Source: Streptomyces sp. XM83C (GTDB lineage Bacteria; Actinomycetota; Actinomycetes; Streptomycetales; Streptomycetaceae). Taken from it: 36,876 nucleotides of DNA. The position numbers were made by a program, and so were the translations under genes. The notes below the pieces were generated by a model. That model had not been told where the DNA came from and searched no databases. It saw only the letters and a list, made by a program, of their open reading frames with translations. Where the stretch lies: positions 1 to 36,876 of the forward strand of contig NZ_JALLGL010000026.1 in NCBI RefSeq assembly GCF_023072675.1, read 5' to 3'. Every line of letters starts with the position of its first letter. Position 1 is the first letter of the stretch. Positions 17,231 through 25,295 of the stretch are shown piece after piece.

Positions 17231-18388
17231 GTGATGTACGACGAACAGCAGCAGCCACCGGACCACGGGCCCCTCGCCGGGTTCACCGTGGGCGTGACGG
17301 CCGCCCGGCGCGCCGACGAGCTGGGCGCACTGCTCCAGCGGCGCGGCGCCTCGGTCCTGCACGCTCCCGCCCTGCGCATCGTGCCGCTGTCCGACGACGG
17401 CGAGCTGCTGGCCGCGACGAAGCAGCTGATCGACCACGCGCCCGATGTGGTCGTCGCGACCACCGCCATCGGGTTCCGCGGCTGGGTCGAGGCCGCCGAG
17501 GGGTGGGGGCTGGGCGATCTGCTGCTGGAGCGGCTGCGTGCCGTGGAGCTGCTGGCCCGTGGACCCAAGGTGAAGGGCGCGGTACGGGCCGCCGGGCTCA
17601 CCGAGGACTGGTCGCCGTCCAGCGAGTCCATGGCCGAGGTGCTCGACCGGCTCCTGGAGGAAGGCGTCGACGGCCGCCGTATCGCCGTACAGCTGCACGG
17701 GGAACCGCTGCCCGGGTTCGTGGAGGCGCTGCGGGAGGGCGGGGCCGAGGTGGTGGGCGTGCCGGTGTACCGGTGGATGCCGCCCGAGGACATCTCCCCG
17801 CTCGACCGGCTGCTGGACGCGACGGTGTCCCGCGGGGTGGACGCGGTGACCTTCACCAGCGCGCCGGCCGCGGTGTCCCTGCTGAACCGGGCCGAGGAGC
17901 GGGGGCTGCTCGGCGATCTGCTCGGCGCCTTTCAGCACGGTGTGCTGCCGGTGTGCGTCGGGCCGGTCACGGCGGTGCCGTTGCAGGCGCGCGGGGTGGA
18001 CACCGTGCAGCCGGAGCGGTTCCGGCTCGGGCCGCTCGTGCAACTGCTGTGCCAGGAGCTGCCGGCGCGGGCACGGGCGCTGCCCGTCGCCGGGCACCGG
18101 GTGGAGATCCGGGGGCACGCCGTGCTCGTCGACGGGGCGTTGCGGCCGGTGCCGCCGGCGGGGATGGCGCTGCTGAGGGCGCTGGCGCGGCGGCCCGGGT
18201 GGGTCGTCGGACGGGCCGACCTGCTGCGGGCGCTGCCGGGGGCGGGGCGGGACGAGCACGCCGTGGAGACGGCGATGGCCCGGCTGCGGACGGCGCTGGG
18301 GGCGCCGAAGCTGATCCAGACGGTGGTGAAGCGGGGGTATCGGCTGGCGCTCGATCCTGCGGCCGACGCGAAGTATGCCGACGGGTAG
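17231..18388 (+). CDS. nnaR: NnaR-type regulator: uroporphyrinogen-III synthase domain fused to OmpR-like winged helix
   Basis: 385 residues. Residues about 15-265 have the HemD fold (FTVGVTAARRADELGALLQ at the start; VDAVTFTSAPAAV in the second lobe). The last 95 residues form an OmpR/PhoB-type winged helix (ALLRALARRPGWVVGRADLL ... VETAMARLRTALG ... VVKRGYRLAL). This fusion is the layout of NnaR, described in S. coelicolor as a GlnR-controlled activator of nitrate/nitrite assimilation genes. Whether it still makes uroporphyrinogen III or only senses a tetrapyrrole is open. The start is GTG 17231, or the adjacent ATG 17234. It follows narK on the same strand after 103 nt with a hairpin between. 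Confidence 0.88.
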   Translation: MMYDEQQQPPDHGPLAGFTVGVTAARRADELGALLQRRGASVLHAPALRIVPLSDDGELLAATKQLIDHAPDVVVATTAIGFRGWVEAAEGWGLGDLLLERLRAVELLARGPKVKGAVRAAGLTEDWSPSSESMAEVLDRLLEEGVDGRRIAVQLHGEPLPGFVEALREGGAEVVGVPVYRWMPPEDISPLDRLLDATVSRGVDAVTFTSAPAAVSLLNRAEERGLLGDLLGAFQHGVLPVCVGPVTAVPLQARGVDTVQPERFRLGPLVQLLCQELPARARALPVAGHRVEIRGHAVLVDGALRPVPPAGMALLRALARRPGWVVGRADLLRALPGAGRDEHAVETAMARLRTALGAPKLIQTVVKRGYRLALDPAADAKYADG

Positions 18389-18402
18389 TCGATTCGGGAC
18401 CT

Positions 18403-18545
18403 GCGCAGTTCCCCGCGCCCCTTCTTTGTCACCGGCGTGCCGGTGATGCCCTTTGTGCGCAGTTCCCCGCGCCCCCTTGGGTGCCTGGGGTTTCGGTGTT
18501 CCCCGCGGGCCGGTGGGGGCCGGGCGCACAGTTCCCCGCGCCCCT
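18403..18545 (+). repeat. Dispersed composite repeat array 1
   Basis: Three copies of module B (GCGCAGTTCCCCGCGCCCC) start at 18403, 18457 and 18524 (the last with an extra CA). Module A (CCGCGGGCCGGTGGGGG) lies just before the third copy at about 18503-18520. All are in the same orientation as the upstream gene, starting 14 nt after its stop codon. The same modules form a second array at 30453-30612. Confidence 0.8.
18429..18446 (+). terminator. Hairpin after nnaR inside the repeat array
   Basis: TCACCGGC-GT-GCCGGTGA, 8-bp perfect arms with almost no loop (the tip must open). A possible weak terminator. The rest of 18389-18722 holds the repeat array and the promoter of the next gene, which I cannot place. 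Confidence 0.4.
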
Positions 18546-18722
18546 GTGCGTGCCTGCGGCATCGCCTTTCGCCTGCGGGTCGGGTGCCGGATGCCGGACG
18601 CGGTGTCGGAGGGTCCCGGTGGTGGGAGGGGTTCACGGCGTGGCCGGGGGCGGGCACTGTAGAGGGGCGGCCTTCTCGGCGGCCCCCGAAGCCCCTGGTA
18701 ACCCCTAGGTGGTGACAGGCAC

Positions 18723-19349
18723 ATGGCACTGGGTACGGGCTCGCGCCCGGGTACGACCATCACCCCGCACGACCTGCGGTTCGACGCCGGACGGATCTGT
18801 CTGGATCTCCTCGCGACGACCCACCCGGAGGAACGCCTCGGTTCGGTCGACGTGCTCCGCGCCTGGATCGTCGGTTCCGGTCTGGTCCCGCCCGGCACCC
18901 CGCTGGCGCACGCCGACCCGTCCTGGGTGCGGGAGTTCCGTGAACTGCGCGACCTCATCGGCCAGTTGGTCGGCGCTTGGCTGCTGCCGGCCCCGCCGGG
19001 CGGCCCCGTACCGCCGTACGACCACGTCCTCCTGCGCGTCAACGACCTCGCCCGTCCGGCGCCGCCGGCTCCCCGTGCGGTACGTCGTCAGGACGGCGAC
19101 CTCGTGCGGGAGTTGGCCGCTCCTCCCGCCTGCGGCGCGCTCCTCGCCGCCGTCGCGCGTGACGCCGTGGAGCTGTTCACCGATCCCGCCGCGAGGGCGT
19201 GCCTGCGGCAGTGCGCGGGGGACAACTGCCCGATCGTGTACCTGGACACGTCCCGCGGCCGGCGGCGGCGCTGGTGCAGCAGCGAGGTGTGCGGGAACCG
19301 CGAGCGCGTGGCCCGTCACCGGCGTCGCGCCGCCGTCGCGAGAGCCTGA
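18723..19349 (+). CDS. ABATE/CGNR zinc-finger protein (putative transcription regulator)
   Basis: 208 residues. The N-terminal part (RFDAGRICLDLLATT) is the ABATE-type ligand/stress domain. The C-terminal treble-clef finger has C164, C169, C185 and C190 with the diagnostic WCSSEVCGNRERVARHRRR; CGNR is residues 190-193. The family is thought to bind DNA through the basic tail and to sense small molecules; no target is known from the sequence. ATG follows GGTGGTGACAGG. It stands alone between the repeat array and the sigma-factor operon. Confidence 0.88.
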   Translation: MALGTGSRPGTTITPHDLRFDAGRICLDLLATTHPEERLGSVDVLRAWIVGSGLVPPGTPLAHADPSWVREFRELRDLIGQLVGAWLLPAPPGGPVPPYDHVLLRVNDLARPAPPAPRAVRRQDGDLVRELAAPPACGALLAAVARDAVELFTDPAARACLRQCAGDNCPIVYLDTSRGRRRRWCSSEVCGNRERVARHRRRAAVARA

Positions 19350-19422
19350 GAGGCGGCGGAAGCGTCGGCGGACGCACCTCGACACGCCCGTAGAGGACGT
19401 GATTTCCGTTACACCGGGTTTA

Positions 19423-19438
19423 CCTACGGTCCCGTAGG
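19423..19438. promoter_or_regulatory. Palindrome CCTACGG-TC-CCGTAGG upstream of the sigma factor
   Basis: Perfect 7-bp arms around TC, in the promoter region of the sigma/anti-sigma operon. Size and symmetry fit a TetR-type operator. No cognate regulator is next door. Confidence 0.45.
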
Positions 19439-19491
19439 GACAAAGCCTGGACGTTTTCCATGCGTGGGGGAAATGTAAAGAACGTGGGGCG

Positions 19492-19509
19492 GACATGTGC
19501 GGGCATGTC
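19492..19509. promoter_or_regulatory. Inverted repeat GACATG-N6-CATGTC upstream of the sigma factor
   Basis: Perfect 6-bp arms spaced by 6, about 120 nt before the start codon. A possible second operator, or part of the leader. Confidence 0.3.
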
Positions 19510-19626
19510 TCACTCGTCACGTCACCCAGCAGAAATATGTCAGCTCACTTTGAACATCCGGCACCTCCTCTCCGTACCCGTGATCGAGCGACCGACTGGG
19601 GGAACCCCCGGACACCGGAGGTGGGC

Positions 19627-20205
19627 GTGCGCAAGGATGCGGCCGTGGCCAATGAACGTGGATCGAGGGCCCGACATCGCATGTCCTCACAGCCCTCGGA
19701 ACCTGACGAGGAGCTGATGCGTGCGCTGTATCGAGAGCACGCCGGACCCCTGCTGGCGTATGTCCTGCGCCTGGTCGCCGGAGACCGGCAGCGCGCCGAG
19801 GACGTCGTGCAGGAGACGCTCATCCGTGCCTGGAAGAACGCCGGTCAGCTCAATCGAGCGACCGGATCGGTACGCCCCTGGCTGGTGACGGTCGCGCGCC
19901 GCATCGTCATCGACGGCCACCGCAGCCGGCAGGCCCGGCCGCAGGAGGTCGATCCGTCGCCGCTGGAGGTCATCCCCGCGGAGGACGAGATCGACAAGGC
20001 GCTGTGGCTGATGACGCTGTCGGACGCGCTCGACGACCTGACCCCGGCGCACCGGGAGGTCCTCGTCGAGACCTATTTCAAGGGGCGTACCGTCAACGAG
20101 GCGGCCGAGACGCTGGGCATCCCCAGTGGCACCGTCCGTTCCCGGGTTTTCTATGCCCTGCGGTCGATGAAGCTGGCACTGGAGGAGCGGGGGGTGACGG
20201 CGTGA
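19627..20205 (+). CDS. sigU: ECF RNA polymerase sigma factor (SigU-like)
   Basis: 192 residues with sigma region 2 at about 33-100 (YREHAGPLLAYVLRLV ... AEDVVQETLIRAWKNAG) and region 4 at about 132-184 (LTPAHREVLVETYFKGRTVNEAAETLGIPSG, then TVRSRVFYALRSMK). Regions 1.1 and 3 are absent, so this is the extracytoplasmic-function group. The start is GTG 19627 with GGAGG 6 nt upstream; GTG 19621 touches the ribosome site and is unlikely. The next gene is its zinc anti-sigma, overlapping by one base. By position this is the counterpart of S. coelicolor sigU, known to affect secretion and to block differentiation when set free; the symbol rests on recalled gene order. The 277-nt upstream region carries two palindromes. 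Confidence 0.85.
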   Translation: MRKDAAVANERGSRARHRMSSQPSEPDEELMRALYREHAGPLLAYVLRLVAGDRQRAEDVVQETLIRAWKNAGQLNRATGSVRPWLVTVARRIVIDGHRSRQARPQEVDPSPLEVIPAEDEIDKALWLMTLSDALDDLTPAHREVLVETYFKGRTVNEAAETLGIPSGTVRSRVFYALRSMKLALEERGVTA

Positions 20206-21044
20206 TGAGCGGGTACGGGGGTATGCAGGGGTACGGGCCACGTGGTCCGGGTATGTCTGGCCCCATGGGTCCCATGAGTTCCGGGCAGGGAGCGTCCGTG
20301 CCGAACGAGCACGAAACCGTAGGCGCGTACGCCCTCGGGATTCTCGACGACGCCGAAGCAACCGCTTTCGAGGCGCATCTGGCGGGCTGCGAGTGGTGCG
20401 CACAGCAGCTCGACGAACTGGCGGGGATGGAGCCGATGCTCGCCGCCCTCGCGGACCTGCCGGGCTCCGGCGGCACACCCGCGATCGGTGAGTCGCTGTC
20501 GGCCCGGCCCAGCCCGCGGCTGGCGGAGAAGCTCGTCGACGAGGTCGCCGAGCGCCGGGCGCGCAAGCGGCGCCGCAGCTTCTACCTGGTCGCCGCCGCC
20601 GCGGCGCTGATCATCGGCGGCCCGCTGGTCGCGGTGGCCACCTCCGGCGGGGACTCGGGCAGCACGGTGACGGCCGACGCCGGCACCGCCAAGGCGCTGT
20701 TCTCCGAGATGCCCGAGAAGGTCACCGGCACGGACCCGAGCAGCCAGGTCACGGCGACGGTCGGCATGACGAAGAAGGACTGGGGCACCCAGGCCGTCCT
20801 GGAGCTGAAGGGCGTCAAGGGGCCGCTGAAGTGCTCCCTGATCGCGGTCGGCACCAACGGCGAGCGCGAGACCCTGTCCTCCTGGTCCGTCCCGAACTGG
20901 GGCTACGGCATCCCCGACGCCGAGCGGGAGGAGGCCAGGAAGCCGCTCTACATCGGCGGAGGCGCGGCCTTCCAGCCGAACGAGATCGACCACTTCGAGG
21001 TCATGACCTTCGACGGCAAGAAGCTCGTGGAGGTCGACGCGTAG
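20205..21044 (+). CDS. rsuA: Membrane-anchored zinc anti-sigma factor
   Basis: 279 residues. A Gly/Met-rich N-terminal stretch (1-30) precedes the anti-sigma domain, whose zinc motif is H58-x3-C62-x2-C65 (EAHLAGCEWC), with H36 as probable fourth ligand. A transmembrane helix at about 126-146 separates it from an extracellular domain of about 130 residues ending in FDGKKLVEVDA. It should hold the ECF factor inactive at the membrane until released. The ATG overlaps the sigma stop by one base, so the two are translationally coupled. The name follows the sigU partner and is tentative. Confidence 0.87.
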   Translation: MSGYGGMQGYGPRGPGMSGPMGPMSSGQGASVPNEHETVGAYALGILDDAEATAFEAHLAGCEWCAQQLDELAGMEPMLAALADLPGSGGTPAIGESLSARPSPRLAEKLVDEVAERRARKRRRSFYLVAAAAALIIGGPLVAVATSGGDSGSTVTADAGTAKALFSEMPEKVTGTDPSSQVTATVGMTKKDWGTQAVLELKGVKGPLKCSLIAVGTNGERETLSSWSVPNWGYGIPDAEREEARKPLYIGGGAAFQPNEIDHFEVMTFDGKKLVEVDA

Positions 21045-21052
21045 CCTCCGGT

Positions 21053-21102
21053 GGCCCCCTTCGCGTACGGTTGACGGCTGCCCAGCACGTCAGAAGGGGG
21101 CC
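21053..21102 (+). promoter_or_regulatory. Hairpin covering the helicase ribosome site, with internal -10
   Basis: Perfect 10-bp arms GGCCCCCTTC (21053-21062) and GAAGGGGGCC (21093-21102). The right arm contains the helicase Shine-Dalgarno AAGGGGG. A -10-like TACGGT (21066-21071) lies between the arms and would start a transcript near 21078 that lacks the left arm. Confidence 0.5.
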
Positions 21103-21104
21103 CG

Positions 21105-23399
21105 GTGGCCGCTCAGGCTCACACATCTGCGGTCGGCTCGGTTCACGACTCGGTTCGGGACCGGGAGATCAGCGTCGAACAGGAACACCTCGACCGGGTG
21201 TACCGGCGTCTCGAGGAGAAGATCCACGAGGCCGAGTTCCTGATGAACGACGCGGCCAAGCGCGGCCAGGTCGGCACGCCCGGCGCTCTCGCCGAGCGGG
21301 ACGCGCAGGTCTTCCGGGCCGGCGTCCATCTCAACCGGCTCAACAACGAGTTCGAGGACTTCCTCTTCGGCCGGATCGACCTGCTGCTCGGCAAGGACGG
21401 CAAGAAGGGCCCGGACGGCGCGTACACGGCGGTGGAGCCCGCCGAGGGCGCCGTACGGCCCGACAACACCGCCGACATCGCCGAGACCCTCCACATCGGC
21501 CGTATAGGGGTCCTCGACCAGGACTACGCCCCGCTCGTCATCGACTGGCGGGCACCGGCCGCCGCGCCCTTCTACCGCTCCACCCCGGTCGACCCCGGCC
21601 GCGTGGTGCGGCGCCGCGTCATCCGCTCCAAGGGCCGCCGTGTCCTCGGCGTCGAGGACGACCTGATGCGGCCCGAGCTGACCGCCTACCTCGACGGGCG
21701 CGAGCTGCCCGTGATCGGCGACGGCGCCCTGATGGCGGCGCTCGGGCAGGCCCGTACCCACTCGATGCGGGACATCGTCGCCTCCATCCAGGCCGAGCAG
21801 GACATGGTGATCCGGGCGCCCGCCGCGTCCGTGACCTACGTCGAGGGCGGCCCCGGCACCGGCAAGACCGCCGTCGCCCTGCACCGGGCCGCGTACCTGC
21901 TCTACCAGGACCGGCGCCGGTACGCGGGCGGCATCCTCATCGTCTCCCCGACCCCGCTGCTCGTCGCCTACACCGAGGGCGTGCTGCCCTCGCTGGGCGA
22001 GGAGGGCCAGGTCGCGATCCGCGCGCTCGGCTCCCTCGTCGACGGGGCGGAGGCCACGCTGTACGACTCCCCGGCCACCGCCCGCGCCAAGGGCTCCTCC
22101 CGCATGCTGAAGGTGCTGCGCAAGGCGGCCCGAGGCGCGCTGGAACGCCCCGACGCGCCGACCAGGCTCAGGGTCGTGGCCTTCAACCGCCGGCTCGAAC
22201 TGGAGGCCGAGGAACTGGACCGCGTCCGCCGGGCGGCCCTCGGCGGCACCGCCCCCGTCAACCTGCTCCGCCCGCGCGCCCGCAAGCTGCTGCTGGACGC
22301 CCTGTGGGAGAAGTCCGGCGCGGCGGGCCGGCACACCGACCCGGAACTCGCCGCCGAACTGCGCTCCTCCTTCGACGAGGACGTCACCGGCGAGGACTCC
22401 TTCACGGAGTTCCTGGACGCCTGGTGGCCGGAGCTGACCCCGGCGCAGGTGCTCGCCGCGATGGCCGACGAGCGGCGGCTGGGCCGCTGGGCCCGGCGCG
22501 TCCTCAACCCGGGCGAGGTCCGCAGGGTGGCCCGCTCGCTGCGCCGGGACGGCCTCAGCGTGCACGACATCGCCCTGCTGGACGAACTCCAGGCCGTCCT
22601 CGGAGTCCCGGCCCGCCCGAAGAAGAAACGCGAACTGGACCCCCTCGACCAGCTCACCGGCCTGGAGGAGCTGATGCCGGTGCGCGAGGAGACCCAGCGG
22701 GAGCGGGCCGAACGGCTGGCCGCCGAGCGCGTCGAGTACGCGCACGTCATCGTCGACGAGGCGCAGGATCTCACGCCGATGCAGTGGCGCATGGTCGGCC
22801 GCCGCGGACGGCACGCCACCTGGACGGTCGTCGGCGACCCCGCCCAGTCCTCCTGGTCCGACCCGGACGAGGCCGCCGAGGCCCGCGACGAGGCGCTCGG
22901 CACGCGTCCGCGCCGCCGCTTCCAGCTCACCGTCAACTACCGCAACCCCGCGGAGATCGCCGAGCTGGCCTCGAAGGTGCTGGCGCTGGCGATGCCCGGA
23001 TCGCAGGCGCCGACGGCGGTCCGCTCCACCGGTGTGCGGCCCCGCTTCAGCGTCGTGTCGGACTCGCTGGAGAAGACGGTACGGGCGGAGGCCGAGCGGC
23101 TGCGCGGCGCGGTCGACGGCACCGTCGGCGTCGTCGTCGCCATGCAGCGCCGCGAGGAGGCCCGCCGCTGGCTGGCCGGGCTCGGCGACCGGGTGGTGGC
23201 GCTGGGCAGCCTGGAGGCCAAGGGCCTGGAGTACGACGCGACGGTGGTGGTCTCCCCGGCGGAGATCGCCGACGAGTCCCCGGCCGGCCTGCGCGTGCTG
23301 TACGTCGCCCTGACCCGGGCCACGCAGCAGCTGACGGTGGTCTCCGGCGAACGGGACGAGCCGGACGCGGACGGGGTGCCGGACCTGCTGCGGGACTGA
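21105..23399 (+). CDS. helD: HelD-like superfamily 1 (UvrD/Rep-type) helicase
   Basis: 764 residues. The N-terminal coiled-coil (about 20-85; SVEQEHLDRVYRRLEEKIHEAEFLM) is typical of HelD, the factor that pries stalled RNA polymerase off DNA. Walker A GGPGTGKT is at 248-255, the Walker B region VDEAQD at 550-555, motif III VVGDPAQSSW follows, then QLTVNYRNPAEIA and motif VI ALTRATQQL near the C-terminus. All ATPase motifs are intact. It is not a UvrD repair helicase: the N-terminal arm and domain spacing differ. A rifamycin-resistance HelR is a sister type, but no inverted repeat of the rifamycin-associated kind is seen upstream. GTG start with AAGGGGG 4 nt upstream. Confidence 0.85.
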   Translation: MAAQAHTSAVGSVHDSVRDREISVEQEHLDRVYRRLEEKIHEAEFLMNDAAKRGQVGTPGALAERDAQVFRAGVHLNRLNNEFEDFLFGRIDLLLGKDGKKGPDGAYTAVEPAEGAVRPDNTADIAETLHIGRIGVLDQDYAPLVIDWRAPAAAPFYRSTPVDPGRVVRRRVIRSKGRRVLGVEDDLMRPELTAYLDGRELPVIGDGALMAALGQARTHSMRDIVASIQAEQDMVIRAPAASVTYVEGGPGTGKTAVALHRAAYLLYQDRRRYAGGILIVSPTPLLVAYTEGVLPSLGEEGQVAIRALGSLVDGAEATLYDSPATARAKGSSRMLKVLRKAARGALERPDAPTRLRVVAFNRRLELEAEELDRVRRAALGGTAPVNLLRPRARKLLLDALWEKSGAAGRHTDPELAAELRSSFDEDVTGEDSFTEFLDAWWPELTPAQVLAAMADERRLGRWARRVLNPGEVRRVARSLRRDGLSVHDIALLDELQAVLGVPARPKKKRELDPLDQLTGLEELMPVREETQRERAERLAAERVEYAHVIVDEAQDLTPMQWRMVGRRGRHATWTVVGDPAQSSWSDPDEAAEARDEALGTRPRRRFQLTVNYRNPAEIAELASKVLALAMPGSQAPTAVRSTGVRPRFSVVSDSLEKTVRAEAERLRGAVDGTVGVVVAMQRREEARRWLAGLGDRVVALGSLEAKGLEYDATVVVSPAEIADESPAGLRVLYVALTRATQQLTVVSGERDEPDADGVPDLLRD

Positions 23400-23412
23400 C
23401 CGGCGGCCGGGG

Positions 23413-23467
23413 GCGGGTCTGACGGGCGGCCGGGGCAGCCGGGGCGCGGGTCTGACGGGCGGCCGGG
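23413..23467 (+). repeat. 22-bp direct repeat downstream of the helicase
   Basis: Two exact copies of a 22-bp unit beginning GCGGGTCTGACGGGCGGCC, at 23413-23434 and 23446-23467 (33-bp period). They lie directly after the helicase stop codon; function unknown. Confidence 0.8.
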
Positions 23468-23574
23468 CGGACAGTGCCGCGTCACGCGCCGCCGGTCGGG
23501 GCGGACGGTGTCGTGCAGCGCGCCGCCGTGAACGATACCGACGGTTCGGGAATGGTCCGGCGGGATCCGTTTGT

Positions 23575-23580
23575 TAGCCT
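23575..23580 (+). promoter_or_regulatory. -10 element for the structured RNA
   Basis: TAGCCT matches TANNNT and ends 6-7 nt before the first base of the long closing helix at 23586. The -35 is weak (ATGGTC, 23552-23557, 17-nt spacer). Confidence 0.4.
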
Positions 23581-23585
23581 TGTCG

Positions 23586-23723
23586 TGACACCGGCCCGAT
23601 CCAAGCCCCCGGGCCCAACCTTCGTCCCTTCGAGGGACCACTTGCCGCGAGGCGAGCATGGCGGGTCGGTGTCATTGAGCTTCGAAGAGGCCCACATCCG
23701 AGTGATGTGGGCCTCTTCCTTTT
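23586..23723 (+). ncRNA. Probable structured small RNA (~138 nt) with strong terminator
   Basis: The helicase-malic enzyme spacer holds a transcript-like unit with no protein frame. Helix P1 joins 23586-23598 to 23662-23674: 13 pairs, one G-U. Inside are GUCCCU-UCG-AGGGAC (23624-23638) and CUUGCC-GCGA-GGCGAG (23641-23656), the latter capped by a GNRA tetraloop, plus a C-rich strand GCCCCCGGGCCC. A perfect 15-bp terminator and CTTTT close it. A free-standing RNA fits best, because the terminator precedes a separate promoter region for the malic enzyme. A terminating 5' leader (attenuator) is the alternative. I faintly recall an S. coelicolor small RNA named scr2952 from this interval but cannot confirm it. 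Confidence 0.7.
23684..23723 (+). terminator. Perfect rho-independent terminator of the small RNA
   Basis: 15-bp perfect stem (23684-23698 with 23704-23718), loop CGAGT, then CTTTT. The best terminator in the window. Confidence 0.95.
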
Positions 23724-23753
23724 GACCGATCATCTCTCGTATTGTGGAAGTCA

Positions 23754-23765
23754 GTTTCCGGAAAC
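23754..23765. promoter_or_regulatory. Palindrome GTTTCCGGAAAC upstream of the malic enzyme
   Basis: Perfect 12-bp palindrome about 115 nt before the start codon, downstream of a -10-like TATTGT (23740-23745). It sits where a repressor would block initiation. Confidence 0.4.
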
Positions 23766-23879
23766 AGCCCGGAGCCGTGAACAAAACGTCCGCAACCCCA
23801 GGCGGCTACCACGTACCGAGGGGTAGGTGCGACGATCGGACGGCACAACTCAGCGACACGGTGAAAGAGGAAGTCGGCC

Positions 23880-25295
23880 ATGGCAACGGCGCCCAGCGTC
23901 TCCTACTCGATGACGATCCGGCTGGAGGTGCCCGCGAGCGGAACCGCCGTCTCGCAGCTCACCACCGCCGTGGAGTCCTCCGGAGGCTCGGTGACCGGCC
24001 TCGACGTCACCGCGTCCGGCCACGAGAAGCTCCGTATCGACGTCACCATCGCGGCCAGCTCGACCGCGCACGCCGACGAGATCGTGAGCAAGCTCCGCAC
24101 CATCGAGGGCGTCACGCTCGGCAAGGTCTCCGACCGTACGTTCCTGATGCACCTCGGCGGCAAGATCGAGATGGCGTCCAAGCATCCCATCCGCAACCGT
24201 GACGACCTGTCGATGATCTACACGCCGGGTGTCGCCCGCGTCTGCATGGCCATCGCCCAGAACCCCGAGGACGCCCGCCGCCTCACCATCAAGCGCAACT
24301 CCGTTGCGGTCGTGACGGACGGCTCCGCCGTGCTCGGCCTCGGCAACATCGGCCCCAAGGCCGCGCTGCCCGTCATGGAGGGCAAGGCCGCCCTGTTCAA
24401 GCGGTTCGCCGGCATCGACGCCTGGCCGATCTGTCTGGACACCCAGGACACCGACGCCATCGTCGAGATCGTCAAGGCCATCGCCCCCGGCTTCGCCGGC
24501 ATCAACCTCGAGGACATCTCCGCGCCCCGCTGCTTCGAGATCGAGGCACGGCTGCGTGAGGCCCTCGACATCCCCGTCTTCCACGACGACCAGCACGGCA
24601 CCGCCATCGTCGTCCTCGCCGCGCTGACCAACGCGCTGCGCGTCGTCGGCAAGAACATCGGCGACGTGCGCGTCGTGATGTCCGGCGCCGGCGCCGCCGG
24701 CACCGCCATCCTCAAGCTGCTGCTCGCCGCCGGCGTCAAGAACGCCGTCGTCGCCGACATCCACGGCGTCGTCCACGCCGGCCGCGAGGACCTGGTCGAC
24801 GCCCCCGCCGGCTCCGCGCTGCGCTGGATCGCCGACAACACCAACCCCGAGAACCTGACGGGCACTCTGAAGGAAGCCGTCCGCGACGCCGACGTGTTCA
24901 TCGGCGTCTCCGCGCCCAACGTCCTCGACGGCGACGACGTCGCCGCCATGGCCGACGGTGCCATCGTGTTCGCGCTCGCGAACCCCGACCCGGAGGTCGA
25001 TCCGGCAATCGCCCGTCAGACGGCCGCGGTTGTGGCCACCGGCCGGTCCGACTTCCCCAACCAGATCAACAACGTCCTCGTCTTCCCGGGCGTCTTCCGA
25101 GGCCTGCTGGACGCCCAGTCCCGCAGCGTCAACACCGACATGATGCTGGCCGCCGCCAAGGCGCTCGCGGACGTCGTGACCGAGGACGAACTCAACCCCA
25201 ACTACATCGTGCCCAGCGTCTTCAACGACAAGGTCGCGGGCGCCGTGGCCGGGGCGGTCCGGGACGCCGCGAAAGCGGCCGGCACGACCGCGTAA
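23880..25295 (+). CDS. NAD-type malic enzyme with N-terminal ACT domain
   Basis: 471 residues. An ACT-like regulatory domain fills about 1-85 ([16 protein letters not shown]). The malic-enzyme core follows: [37 protein letters not shown] and [16 protein letters not shown] (substrate/metal site), then the nucleotide-binding GAGAAGTAI near 278-286 and the C-terminal [18 protein letters not shown]. It turns malate into pyruvate and CO2 with NAD(P)H, linking the TCA cycle to acetyl-CoA supply. In S. coelicolor the gene in this position was reported as the NAD-dependent one of two malic enzymes, and such enzymes matter for triacylglycerol formation. GAGGAAG lies about 10 nt before the ATG. The leader is about 120 nt, starting after the small-RNA terminator. 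Confidence 0.93.
   Translation: MATAPSVSYSMTIRLEVPASGTAVSQLTTAVESSGGSVTGLDVTASGHEKLRIDVTIAASSTAHADEIVSKLRTIEGVTLGKVSDRTFLMHLGGKIEMASKHPIRNRDDLSMIYTPGVARVCMAIAQNPEDARRLTIKRNSVAVVTDGSAVLGLGNIGPKAALPVMEGKAALFKRFAGIDAWPICLDTQDTDAIVEIVKAIAPGFAGINLEDISAPRCFEIEARLREALDIPVFHDDQHGTAIVVLAALTNALRVVGKNIGDVRVVMSGAGAAGTAILKLLLAAGVKNAVVADIHGVVHAGREDLVDAPAGSALRWIADNTNPENLTGTLKEAVRDADVFIGVSAPNVLDGDDVAAMADGAIVFALANPDPEVDPAIARQTAAVVATGRSDFPNQINNVLVFPGVFRGLLDAQSRSVNTDMMLAAAKALADVVTEDELNPNYIVPSVFNDKVAGAVAGAVRDAAKAAGTTA

Noticed and set aside
18403..18545. CRISPR array
   Set aside because: Repeat units are few, spacing is uneven, the intervening sequence is itself repeated (module A), and no cas genes are present.
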